DNA of 64,000 nucleotides from an uncultured Pelagibacteraceae bacterium (lineage in GTDB: Bacteria > Pseudomonadota > Alphaproteobacteria > Pelagibacterales > Pelagibacteraceae): NCBI GenBank assembly GCA_902576815.1, contig CACGWQ010000004.1:22798-86797 (forward strand). The letters are read 5' to 3'. This document shows positions 41,427-50,730 of the stretch, in pieces; position 1 is the first letter of the stretch, and each line of letters starts with the position of its first letter. Under the pieces are notes generated by a model. The model did not search any database. It was not told where the DNA came from and saw only the letters and a program-made list of their open reading frames with translations. The translations under genes and the position numbers were made by a program.

Positions 41427-41543
41427 CTTTGACACAGAAAAGAAAAATTATGGTGAGTGGAATAAAATATAATTGTAATTAAACTGTTACAAATTTTTCA
41501 TCTTGTTTTGATAACTTTTCAGAAAATCAAATAGGAATATATA

Positions 41544-42794
41544 ATGATAAAATTAATCTTAGCAGGCCTTCTGGCCTCAACTGCATTTGTTAGCACAGTA
41601 AATGCAGACTTTAAAGAAATTGGGAAATTTGGAACACCAGCAAATAACCCTAGTGCAGAAGAAACTTCAGCAGAAATAATTGCAGCAACAGCAGATGGCA
41701 TGAAACTGGTATATAGCGATAGCCCTGCAAACGCATTAGGCATGATTGATATTACTGATCCAGCAAATCCGAAACCATTAGGCCACATGCATTTAGGTGG
41801 TGAACCAACTAGTGTTGCAATCAAAAATGGACAAGCATTTGTAGGTATTAATACTTCTTTAAACTACGTAGAGCCAAGTGGTCACTTATTAATTGTTGAT
41901 CTTGACTCAGGAAAAGAAGTTACAAAAGTAGAACTAGGTGGACAACCAGACTCGGTTGCAGTTAGTCCAGATGGAACTTTTGTAGCAATAGCTATTGAAA
42001 ATGAACGTAACGAAGATATCAACGATGAAAAAATTCCACAACTTCCAGGAGGTTTTGTGGCAATCGTTAATTTAGCAGATAACAGTGTTACTAAAGCGGA
42101 CTTAGTTGGTTTTTCAACTATTGCTCCTAACGATCCAGAGCCTGAGTTTGTTGATATCAATAATTTAGGTGAAATAGTTGTTACTATCCAAGAGAATAAC
42201 TGGATGGCGGTTATTGATCGAAGTGGAAAAGTAATTTCAGAGTTTGATGCAGGACTAGTAACATTAGAAGGTGTTGACAATAAAAAAGACGGTGAACTAA
42301 AGATGGTTGATACCATTGAGAATGTTCGTAGAGAACCAGACGCAGTTAAGTGGATTGACAATGATCATTTTGCAACTGCAAATGAAGGTGACTATAAACA
42401 TGAAGCACCGGGTCAAGCAAAACGTGGTGGTAGTCGTGGATGGACAATCTTTAATAAAAATGGTTCGGTGGTATACGAGTCAGGTTCGTCATATGAAAGA
42501 GCACTCGCTTCAGCAGGTTACTGGCCAGAAAAACGTGCAGAGAAAAAAGGTGTAGAACCAGAGTCAGTTGAAGTAGCAATGTATGGTGATACACGTTATA
42601 TCTTTGTTGGTGCTGAAAGAGCAAATGCTATCGGTGTTTATAAAGCAAATGATTTAACAAACCCAGAATTAGTTACTATATTACCAACAGGTATTGGACC
42701 AGAAGGTTTAGTTGCAATTCCACAACGTAACTTATTTATAAGTGCTAACGAAAAGGACTTAGAGAAATCAGTTACAATTTATAGCTTAGATTAA
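41544..42794 (+). CDS. secreted beta-propeller protein, choice-of-anchor-I / phytase-like-esterase type
   Basis: Signal peptide MIKLILAGLLASTAFVSTVNA; PDSVAVSPDGTFVAIAIENE, EPDAVKWIDNDHFATANEGD, GGSRGWTIFNKNGSVVYESGSSYE. Confidence 0.8.
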   Translation: MIKLILAGLLASTAFVSTVNADFKEIGKFGTPANNPSAEETSAEIIAATADGMKLVYSDSPANALGMIDITDPANPKPLGHMHLGGEPTSVAIKNGQAFVGINTSLNYVEPSGHLLIVDLDSGKEVTKVELGGQPDSVAVSPDGTFVAIAIENERNEDINDEKIPQLPGGFVAIVNLADNSVTKADLVGFSTIAPNDPEPEFVDINNLGEIVVTIQENNWMAVIDRSGKVISEFDAGLVTLEGVDNKKDGELKMVDTIENVRREPDAVKWIDNDHFATANEGDYKHEAPGQAKRGGSRGWTIFNKNGSVVYESGSSYERALASAGYWPEKRAEKKGVEPESVEVAMYGDTRYIFVGAERANAIGVYKANDLTNPELVTILPTGIGPEGLVAIPQRNLFISANEKDLEKSVTIYSLD

Positions 42795-42810
42795 TAACTA
42801 AATTTAACTT

Positions 42811-42830
42811 GTGGGGGCGTTAGCCCCCAC
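42811..42830 (+). terminator. terminator hairpin after beta-propeller gene
   Basis: GTGGGGGC-GTTA-GCCCCCAC perfect 8-bp stem 17 nt after the stop; U tract weak. Confidence 0.65.
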
Positions 42831-42864
42831 CATAAACTTTCATGTAAAGTTTTAAAAAAATCTC

Positions 42865-42881
42865 GACACACTCACGACACA
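42865..42881 (+). repeat. GACACACTCACGACACA repeat, copy 2
   Basis: 17-nt exact match to 41410-41426. Confidence 0.9.
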
Positions 42882-42953
42882 GTTGGTGATAAATTTTACT
42901 AATTTAACTAATACTTGCATTTCTAAAAAGCGCTATCTATAATAGTTTTTTAA

Positions 42954-42997
42954 CAAGCGGGCATAGCTCAGTGGTAGAGCGTCTCGTTGCCAACGAG
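42954..42997. repeat. 44-nt direct repeat copy 2 (within intact tRNA-Gly)
   Basis: Identical to 41307-41350. Confidence 0.95.
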
Positions 42998-43031
42998 AAG
43001 GTCGTGGGTTCGAGTCCCATTGCCCGCTCCA
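42957..43031 (+). tRNA. tRNA-Gly (anticodon GCC), CCA encoded
   Basis: Cloverleaf: GCGGGCA…TGCCCGC acceptor, TCTCG-TTGCCAA-CGAGA anticodon arm, GTGGG-TTCGAGT-CCCAT T arm, T-CCA end. Confidence 0.98.
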
Positions 43032-43036
43032 TTAAA

Positions 43037-43957
43037 ATGTTAAATATTTATTCCAAATTTTTCCAAAATTATATTAGTGAAAAAAACATAAGAAATTTTA
43101 AACATAGTTTTTTTTATTATTTACTATTTAGATTTTTGCGAAAAAAATTGAATGGTAGCATTAAAGTAAAGATATATAACTTTTACATTTGGGCTAGTAA
43201 TAGTCCATACAAACAATCGTACTCAATATTAAGGAAATGTGACTTTGAAGATTTAAACGAACTTAATTTAATTAAAAAAATATCAGAAAATAATTCTATA
43301 TTTTTGTTAGATTGTGGTTCCAATTTTGGATTTTACTCATTATATTCAGCATCGCTATCAAATAATAATTTAATATTGGCTTTTGAGGCATCTTCAAACA
43401 CATTTAAAGACTTAAAGAAAAATATTAGCTTAAATAATTTTAATAATATAATTCCATTTAACTTAGCTGTTTTAGATAAAGATAATAGTTTTGTTTATTT
43501 AAATGAGAGTAAAAAGGATTGGGAGAGTTCAATTTTGCATGATGAGTTTGAATTAATAAATAAGTCTAAAATTGAAACAGCCAAAATTGATACAATATTA
43601 GAAAAAAGAAACTTAGAAGATAAAAATGTTATTATAAAGATTGATATTGAGGGAAATGAATTAGAGGCAATTCATGGAGCAACAAAGTGTATCGAAAAGT
43701 ACTCCCCTTTAATAATTATTGAATTTTCAAAATATATAAAAAAAAATTTAAACAAAGGTTATAAACAATTAGAAAAATTTTTAATTGATTTCAATTATGT
43801 TGTTTATGATGCTAGTTATCAAAAAATTAGTATGAACGATGTTTATAATAGACTTGATAAGTTACCAAAAAATATGTATGGAATTGGAAATAATTTTTTA
43901 GTAAAAAAAAACTCTAATATAGAAAGTATTTTACAAAATGTCAGATCTAGCAAGTAA
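43037..43957 (+). CDS. FkbM-family methyltransferase
   Basis: FLLDCGSNFGFYSLYSA…VIIKIDIEGNELEAIHGA; true ATG at 43037 (ORF track start lies inside the tRNA). Confidence 0.88.
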   Translation: MLNIYSKFFQNYISEKNIRNFKHSFFYYLLFRFLRKKLNGSIKVKIYNFYIWASNSPYKQSYSILRKCDFEDLNELNLIKKISENNSIFLLDCGSNFGFYSLYSASLSNNNLILAFEASSNTFKDLKKNISLNNFNNIIPFNLAVLDKDNSFVYLNESKKDWESSILHDEFELINKSKIETAKIDTILEKRNLEDKNVIIKIDIEGNELEAIHGATKCIEKYSPLIIIEFSKYIKKNLNKGYKQLEKFLIDFNYVVYDASYQKISMNDVYNRLDKLPKNMYGIGNNFLVKKNSNIESILQNVRSSK

Positions 43958-44276
43958 AAAATGTGTACCTTGTGAGGGAAACATACCACCTTTTAGTGTA
44001 GATGAAATACATAAGTATTTAAAAAGGGTAGATGGATGGGAAGTTGTTGAAGATAAAATTGATGGCTTCCATTTGTTAAAAAATTTTAAATTTGAAAATT
44101 TTTTAAAAAGTCAAGACTTTATAAATAAAGTTGGCGAGATTGCAGAAGAAGAGGGCCATCATCCAGATCTTTGGTTTGGTTGGGGTTATGCTAGTATAAA
44201 AATATATACTCATGCTATTAAAGGCTTAGCAGAAAGTGATTTTATACTTGCTGCCAAGATAGATAAAATTGTTTAG
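43938..44276 (+). CDS. 4a-hydroxytetrahydrobiopterin dehydratase (PCD)
   Basis: FLKSQDFINKVGEIAEEEGHHPDLWFGWGYASIKIYTHAIKGLAESDF. Confidence 0.95.
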   Translation: MSDLASKKCVPCEGNIPPFSVDEIHKYLKRVDGWEVVEDKIDGFHLLKNFKFENFLKSQDFINKVGEIAEEEGHHPDLWFGWGYASIKIYTHAIKGLAESDFILAAKIDKIV

Positions 44277-45832
44277 TGATTAAAATGTCTAGTTTTTGAA
44301 AAAACTAATATAGTATTAGTTTTGTTAGCAAACTTGATCACTTCTTTATCATTAATTGATCCATATGGTTGAATAATTGCCGTAACGCCTGCTTGAATTA
44401 ATGTTTCTATACCATCTACAAATGGAAAAAATGCATCTGAGGCAGCTAACAATTGATCGTTATTTTTTAATTTCTGAAACTTTCTCATTTTATCTATAGC
44501 AATTTTGCAACTATCCAATCTACTAGGTTGCCCAGATCCAATCCCAACAGTTTGGTAATCTTTTGTGATTACGACTGCATTAGATTTCACATTTCTACAT
44601 ACATTAAACGCAAAAATAAGTTTACTTAAAGTTTTATTATTAGGTTTTCTTTTTGAAACTACTTTAAAATCATTTTTCGAATATATTATGTTATCAGGAT
44701 CTTGTACTAAAATAGAATTAAATCTACTAGTAAAATTTAACTTAATATTTTCTTTCAAATTTGAAGAATCAATTAATCTTAAATTTTTTTTCTTTCTCAA
44801 AATTGTTAAGGATTTTTTATCAAAACCATTTGCTATTATTACTTCAAAAAAAATTTTTTTTATTTTTTTTGCTAAATTCGAGTTAATTTTAAAATTGCAC
44901 GACAATATACCTCCATATGCACTTATTGGATCACTCATTAATGCCTCATTAAAACATTTAATTTTGTTAGAATTAATTGACACTCCACAAGGATTCGCGT
45001 GTTTGATTATTGCTACACCCAGATTCTTCGGAAAAGACTTTGTAATACTTAAAGCAGCATAAAGATCATTGTAATTGTTGTAGCTGAGTTTTTTTCCATT
45101 TAATTGAAAAATTCTTCCTTCATTATCTTGATCATAAATAGCTGCCTTTTGATGAGGATTTTCGCCATACCTTGGAATATCTCTCAACTTTCCAGAGAAA
45201 ATATTTTTTAAAGGAAATACATTTTTAACTTTTTCATTTATATAACCAAAAATTTTCGACTCATAATAGGCTGTTTCCATAAAAGCATCTGCTGCTAATT
45301 TTTCTCTAAAATCTAAAGTAGTTGATCCACTATTTTTTTTAATCTCGTTAACAAATTTTTCATACTGTTTTGAGCTACTTATTACCACAACATCTTTATA
45401 GTTTTTAGCCGCCGACCTAATCATTGTAGGTCCTCCTATGTCAATATTTTCTATAATTTCTTCATGTTTGGAATTTCTTTTCAAAGTATTTTCAAATGGA
45501 TAAAAGTTCACAATAACTAAATCAATATTACTGTAATCATATAACTTCATTTGTTTTTGATGTTTTGAATTATTTCTAACATTAAGAATGCCAGCATGAA
45601 TTTTAGGATGCAAAGTTTTAACTCTACCATCTAATATTTCATTCACGTTGGTAAACTTTGAAACTTCTATGCACTTATAACCCAATCTTTTAATAGCTTT
45701 ATATGTTCCACCAGAACTAATAATACTAACTTTAAATTGTTCTAAATATTTTAATATTAACTTTAAATTCGATTTATCTGATAAAGAAATCAAAGCAGTA
45801 TTAATTTTTATTATATTTTTTCGAATTCCCAT
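44273..45832 (-). CDS. purH: bifunctional AICAR formyltransferase/IMP cyclohydrolase
   Basis: ALISLSDKSNL, SSGGTYKAI, NPCGVSI, GIGSGQPSRLDSCKIA, DAFFPFVDGIE. Confidence 0.97.
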   Translation of the reverse strand: MGIRKNIIKINTALISLSDKSNLKLILKYLEQFKVSIISSGGTYKAIKRLGYKCIEVSKFTNVNEILDGRVKTLHPKIHAGILNVRNNSKHQKQMKLYDYSNIDLVIVNFYPFENTLKRNSKHEEIIENIDIGGPTMIRSAAKNYKDVVVISSSKQYEKFVNEIKKNSGSTTLDFREKLAADAFMETAYYESKIFGYINEKVKNVFPLKNIFSGKLRDIPRYGENPHQKAAIYDQDNEGRIFQLNGKKLSYNNYNDLYAALSITKSFPKNLGVAIIKHANPCGVSINSNKIKCFNEALMSDPISAYGGILSCNFKINSNLAKKIKKIFFEVIIANGFDKKSLTILRKKKNLRLIDSSNLKENIKLNFTSRFNSILVQDPDNIIYSKNDFKVVSKRKPNNKTLSKLIFAFNVCRNVKSNAVVITKDYQTVGIGSGQPSRLDSCKIAIDKMRKFQKLKNNDQLLAASDAFFPFVDGIETLIQAGVTAIIQPYGSINDKEVIKFANKTNTILVFSKTRHFNH

Positions 45833-47433
45833 TTTATTTCCTGAACATCATTGTTTATATTGCCCGAAATGCATATATTTTGATTTTCATTAGATAAATT
45901 TTTATTACCAAAATACACCCCACTTTCTATATTAATAATCTCACAATTTGTCATAAATCTCCATCCAGAGTTTTCTATCTCTATTAATATTATTTTACCA
46001 TCTAATGTCTTTACTATTTTAACTCCTGGCAAAAAGTGGAATCTTATATCAAATTTTTTTGAAGATACTTCTCTTTTTTTTATTAGTTTATCTTTCCCGA
46101 AAAGTTTGTTTTCTGCAACTAGTAGCTCAACTGATCTTTGATGAATAATTCCAAATCTTTTTAAATATCCATCATGAGATGCTTTAATCAAGCAATAATT
46201 TTTTTCATTAACAACTTCTTTATCTAAAATATTGAGTCCATTCTCAATTTTTTTATAATTTAAAGATTTTTTTTCAAATGAACAACTTGAGTGATTATCT
46301 ACTACCAACGTAGACTGAGCTGCTGTAGACTTTGAAATTAAGTTAAATTTATCCTTATAATTTTGAAAATACCCTGAATTAGAAACTAATTTTATACCTT
46401 TATAAATAAATTCGAAAGACAAGGCTCCACTTTGGTAATTATTTGAAAATTTTCTAGATGGGGATGGACCAATATCCATTGCCAAAATTGATGCCTTTTT
46501 TTTTAATATTGCATAACCTCCAACTTCGCTATCTGTATTTTCAAATTTATATCTATGCATAGAGAGATATTTATTAAATTCTGAAGATGAAATCTGATGG
46601 TTTCCATTAAATAACAAACTTTTTTCTATATCACTAAAAATAGAGTAAGATTTTCCAAGGTAAAATATTGCCTCATCCAGGTACTCAGGTATTTCATTTA
46701 AAGATTCTTTCAACAATTCTCTTATCAAAACAAAATATTTTAAGTAAAAATTTAACTGTCTAATACTTCTTGTTTTAGGAAAAAAATCTTTATCAAAAGA
46801 GGATTGTATTATTTTTTTTAAAAGTAATAGACCAAAATTTAGAAATCTTGTGTTTTTATAAGATAGACCAGTAATAGTTATTGCTGTACAACCTAATAAT
46901 TTATCGTCAACAGAGATAGATCTTTTTATTTCATTTATTAAATGATTAACTTGTTTATTTATAGATAGATTAAATTTATTTTTATAAGAAATATCACTTT
47001 CATCATAGACAATATTGCTGTTAGATATCCATGAAATAATTCTTTTTGATAACACATCTACTTGCCAATTTTTGAAATTATAAGTTTTATTAATATCGAT
47101 CCATTTTTCCACAATAGATTGAGTAACAAAATTTGAGGATTTTAAGTCGATACTAAATAGCCAAAAAAAGTTGTTCAGTTTATTATGAATTTTGTTTGAT
47201 ACTTCTTTATTCCAAATATTGTCTTTGTCTAAATCTTCTATTTTTATTTTTTTTTTTTCATATTTAATTAGGCAACTCAAAATACTTAAACTTGGTTTGT
47301 ATTTAATATTACTAATTTCTAATTTTGATATTTTATTATTATAAAATGATGATCTTAAATAAATATTTCTAATATGAGTTGATAATGAGAAAAAAAATTC
47401 ATTTATAAAATTTAAAGAATTTCTTAAATTCAT
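45811..47433 (-). CDS. heparinase II/III family protein
   Basis: NGNHQISSSEFN…SGYFQNYKD…AAQSTLVVDNHSSC; position between rpe and purH. Confidence 0.82.
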   Translation of the reverse strand: MNLRNSLNFINEFFFSLSTHIRNIYLRSSFYNNKISKLEISNIKYKPSLSILSCLIKYEKKKIKIEDLDKDNIWNKEVSNKIHNKLNNFFWLFSIDLKSSNFVTQSIVEKWIDINKTYNFKNWQVDVLSKRIISWISNSNIVYDESDISYKNKFNLSINKQVNHLINEIKRSISVDDKLLGCTAITITGLSYKNTRFLNFGLLLLKKIIQSSFDKDFFPKTRSIRQLNFYLKYFVLIRELLKESLNEIPEYLDEAIFYLGKSYSIFSDIEKSLLFNGNHQISSSEFNKYLSMHRYKFENTDSEVGGYAILKKKASILAMDIGPSPSRKFSNNYQSGALSFEFIYKGIKLVSNSGYFQNYKDKFNLISKSTAAQSTLVVDNHSSCSFEKKSLNYKKIENGLNILDKEVVNEKNYCLIKASHDGYLKRFGIIHQRSVELLVAENKLFGKDKLIKKREVSSKKFDIRFHFLPGVKIVKTLDGKIILIEIENSGWRFMTNCEIINIESGVYFGNKNLSNENQNICISGNINNDVQEIKWEFEKI

Positions 47434-47435
47434 TA

Positions 47436-48095
47436 TTACATTGATCTAAGCTGACTTATATTATTTTTTATATCACCATCATTTTCTTTAAATATTGTTG
47501 TTCCTGAAACTAATATATTAGCCCCTGCTTTTATAATATCTTTTGAATTTGAAAAGTTTACTCCACCATCAACCTCAATATGAAAGTTTAAATTTTTTTC
47601 AATCCTAATTTTATTTAATTTCTCTATTTTTTTTATTGTATCAGGAATAAATTTTTGGCCGCCAAAACCAGGATACACACTCATCACCAAAACTAAATCT
47701 ATTCTATCAAGATGATTTTTTATTAAATCTATTTTTGAATTTGGATTTAGTGAAATTCCAACTTTTTTTTTTAAATTTTTTATCAAATTAATCGATTCGA
47801 CCAGATTTTGAGTTGCTTCTGGGTGTATTGTTATTATGTCAGAACCTGCATCAGCAAAATTTTTAATATATTTATGCACTGGCGATATCATCAAGTGCAC
47901 ATCAAAAGGTAAACTTGTATATTTTCTTAAAGTTTTAATTACTGGTGGTCCAATAGTGATATTTGGCACAAAGTGTCCATCCATCACATCGACATGAATT
48001 AAATCAGCACCACCATTTTCTAATTTCTTAATTTCATTACCAAGTTGGCTAAAATCTGCTGAAAGTATAGAGGGTGAAATTTGTATTTTTTTCAT
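47436..48095 (-). CDS. rpe: ribulose-phosphate 3-epimerase
   Basis: ISPSILSADFSQLG, DLIHVDVMDGHFVPNITIGP, MSVYPGFGGQKF. Confidence 0.97.
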   Translation of the reverse strand: MKKIQISPSILSADFSQLGNEIKKLENGGADLIHVDVMDGHFVPNITIGPPVIKTLRKYTSLPFDVHLMISPVHKYIKNFADAGSDIITIHPEATQNLVESINLIKNLKKKVGISLNPNSKIDLIKNHLDRIDLVLVMSVYPGFGGQKFIPDTIKKIEKLNKIRIEKNLNFHIEVDGGVNFSNSKDIIKAGANILVSGTTIFKENDGDIKNNISQLRSM

Positions 48096-48142
48096 TAATA
48101 ATTAAAAACTAGTAGTATCAATTTTTAATTAGATTTGAATTA

Positions 48143-48478
48143 TTATTTACCAAAAACTTTATAAATTTCAGTTGCTATTTCACTTTCCAATGGAAATGAC
48201 AACATTCCCATTACAGAATAACCCATTAAATAAGGCATTAAGTAAAATCTAAACATGTAAAAGAACCATGCAACATACAAAGGCACTAGAGGTCCAATTA
48301 TAAAACTTGGAGTTATAAATTTAAAAACTTTTATTATTGGGTTTGTATATTTTACAAAAACCTTCATAAAAAAAAATTCTGAGTCTTCTTTTTGGAATAT
48401 ATTCATTGCAGATCTTCCAATCAAAGTCCACATGATGATACCTAGAATATAATCTATAACTAAAATATATATTGGCAT
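48143..48478 (-). CDS. conserved small integral membrane protein, unknown function
   Basis: Multiple hydrophobic segments; single ORF with good coding pattern. Confidence 0.6.
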   Translation of the reverse strand: MPIYILVIDYILGIIMWTLIGRSAMNIFQKEDSEFFFMKVFVKYTNPIIKVFKFITPSFIIGPLVPLYVAWFFYMFRFYLMPYLMGYSVMGMLSFPLESEIATEIYKVFGK

Positions 48479-48490
48479 TTACTGAAGAGA

Positions 48491-48511
48491 TGGGGGCGAA
48501 TATCGCCCCCA
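48491..48511. terminator. GC-rich terminator-like hairpin downstream of the symporter
   Basis: TGGGGGCGA-ATA-TCGCCCCCA perfect 9-bp stem between 48478 and 48524. Confidence 0.6.
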
Positions 48512-48523
48512 AAAAAGGTTAAT

Positions 48524-50362
48524 TTAGTGTTGCTTACCAAGTATAGTCTTACCTGACGGAACACGAACTTCATCTACCATTTGCTGTGTAGCTTTATCTG
48601 GCTCTTCGGTCATTAAACTTACTACAACCATCACAACTAAACAGACCGACGCTCCAATTATACCAAAACGTAAATGGTCAATACCTAACCAAGGTGCATT
48701 ACCCATAAACTTAGGATACACATAAATTAGATAAGCTGTTCCTGATGCAAGACCTGCTATCATACCTGCTATTGCTCCTTGTCTTGTTGCTCTCTTCCAC
48801 CATACACCAAGTATTAATGGGAAGAACAATCCTGACATTGCAAAGTCAAATGCCCAAGCAACTGCACCAAGGATACTAGTGATCCTCATCGACGCAATGT
48901 ATGCTCCAGCAGCACCAATAACTATTAGAAGTGCTCTAGCAACTAATAATCTTTTTCTTACATCCGCTTTTGGATCAATGATTTTGTAATAGATATCATG
49001 TGATAAAGCGTTTGCGATAGCAAGAATTAGACCATCAGCAGTTGACATTGCAGCAGCCATTCCTCCTGCAGCAACTAGTCCAGAGATTACGTATGGTAAT
49101 CCAGCAACTTCAGGAGTTGCTAATACAACTACGTCACCTCTCATAAACCATTCATTTAACTGAAGAATACCATCTCCGTTAAAATCTGCTATGAAGGCTT
49201 GTTTTACATTAATCCAAGCATTTACCCACTCAATTTGCATAATTTCAGCAATTGGTTTTCCAATAATACCTGTTGGTAAATTTGGATCTATAAGTGAGAT
49301 TTTGGATAATGTTGCAAGCATTGGCGCTGAAGTATAAAGCAATGCAATAAAGAATAGTGACCATGCCACTGATTTTCTTGCAGCTTTAACACTTGGAGTA
49401 GTGAAGTATCTCATTAAAATGTGCGGTAAAGAAGCTGTTCCTACCATCATACATAGTGCTAATGAAATAAACTTCCATGCAGCCATTCCACCTTCTGGCA
49501 CACCTGCGTGTGATACAGCGATAGATTTTAGACCACCTGGTACACCTGCAGCTTTGACGTCTGCAGCAGCGTTTTTAACTAATCCAAATTGTGACTCAAG
49601 TGCACCTAATCTAGCTACTTCCTCACCTAGCATAAAGTGTGGAAAGAAACCAAATCCTGATTTATTACTAATCCAGAATACTGGAATTAAGTAAGCAATA
49701 ATCAATACTATGTATTGTGCAACCTGTGTCCAAGTTACCGCTCTCATTCCGCCTAGCATTGAACAAAGTAAAATACTTACTAGTCCAACCCAAACTCCTA
49801 ATTCAAATGGAATACTTAGTGCTCTTGATGCGATTGTTCCTGTTGCGTTAATTTGAGCCGTTACATAAGTGAAAGAAGCCAATGTTAAAACAACTACAGC
49901 ACAGAATCTTGCAAAGTTTCCGCCGTATCTTGTTCCAATGAAATCTGGCACAGTATAACATCCAAATTTTCTTAAGTATGGTGCTAAAAGTGATGATACT
50001 AAAACGTATCCCCCAGTCCATCCGACTAAGAAAGCCATATAAGTATAACCACCAAAGTAAATACCACCAGCCATTGCAACGAATGATGCACCTGACATCC
50101 AGTCAGCTGCAGTTGCCATTCCGTTAAATACTGTTGGCACTTGTCTTCCAGCAACATAATAAGCATCAACCTGAACAGTTCTAGATAAATACCCGATTAA
50201 GGCATATATACAAACTGTAAAGGCGACAAACAAAATACCAATTGTTTTAGCGGTCATACCTGCTTGCTCCGCTATCGCCATCAATATGATGAATACAATG
50301 AAGCCCCCAGTATATGTCCCGTAAATTTTTGGTAGGTTGTCAATAAAATTGCCTTTAAACAT
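48524..50362 (-). CDS. sodium:solute symporter, acetate/cation symporter (ActP-like)
   Basis: YYVAGRQVPTVFNGMATAADWMSGASFV; paired with DUF4212 small subunit; near acs. Confidence 0.92.
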   Translation of the reverse strand: MFKGNFIDNLPKIYGTYTGGFIVFIILMAIAEQAGMTAKTIGILFVAFTVCIYALIGYLSRTVQVDAYYVAGRQVPTVFNGMATAADWMSGASFVAMAGGIYFGGYTYMAFLVGWTGGYVLVSSLLAPYLRKFGCYTVPDFIGTRYGGNFARFCAVVVLTLASFTYVTAQINATGTIASRALSIPFELGVWVGLVSILLCSMLGGMRAVTWTQVAQYIVLIIAYLIPVFWISNKSGFGFFPHFMLGEEVARLGALESQFGLVKNAAADVKAAGVPGGLKSIAVSHAGVPEGGMAAWKFISLALCMMVGTASLPHILMRYFTTPSVKAARKSVAWSLFFIALLYTSAPMLATLSKISLIDPNLPTGIIGKPIAEIMQIEWVNAWINVKQAFIADFNGDGILQLNEWFMRGDVVVLATPEVAGLPYVISGLVAAGGMAAAMSTADGLILAIANALSHDIYYKIIDPKADVRKRLLVARALLIVIGAAGAYIASMRITSILGAVAWAFDFAMSGLFFPLILGVWWKRATRQGAIAGMIAGLASGTAYLIYVYPKFMGNAPWLGIDHLRFGIIGASVCLVVMVVVSLMTEEPDKATQQMVDEVRVPSGKTILGKQH

Positions 50363-50619
50363 TAATCATCCTCCTTTTCGGTAAAACCAAACTCTTCATC
50401 GATTTTTTCCTGTCTATTTGCAAACCAAAAAATTAGGACCACAAATGCAATGATGGAACCTTGCGCACACATGTAATACGCTAATGGATATCCCATGAAA
50501 CTTGAAGTGTTTAGGTCAGAACCAAACATGAAGATCAGATAACCGAAAACAAACCAAATAATTAATGTAATAATCATCAATCCTTTGGTTTTTTCCCAGT
50601 GCTTTTCTTTGTTTGACAT
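50362..50619 (-). CDS. DUF4212 sodium/substrate symporter small subunit
   Basis: WEKTKGLMIITLIIWFVFGYLIFMFGSDLN…GSIIAFVVLIFWFANRQEKIDEEFGF. Confidence 0.9.
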   Translation of the reverse strand: MSNKEKHWEKTKGLMIITLIIWFVFGYLIFMFGSDLNTSSFMGYPLAYYMCAQGSIIAFVVLIFWFANRQEKIDEEFGFTEKEDD

Positions 50620-50730
50620 TATTTTAATCCTCCCTATAGGTTAAAGATATAATTCATACTCATTTAATGTGATAATTAAAGGGTAAAAAATGGCATATAT
50701 TTATAGTAAAAGTAGTAATATTGGTTCTAA

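Noticed and set aside
41882-42361. Minus-strand 159-aa ORF inside the beta-propeller gene
   Set aside because: Low-complexity Ser/Thr-rich shadow ORF antisense to a strong CDS.
42971-43036. ORF-track start of the FkbM gene within the tRNA
   Set aside because: The first 22 codons are translated tRNA-Gly sequence; the ATG at 43037 is the sensible start.
44565-45062. Plus-strand 165-aa ORF inside purH
   Set aside because: Hydrophobic shadow ORF caused by the AT-rich antisense strand.
45811-47433. Heparinase II/III gene considered as an accessory polysaccharide-degradation locus
   Set aside because: Its position beside purH and rpe is a familiar alphaproteobacterial arrangement and no polysaccharide-utilisation genes accompany it.
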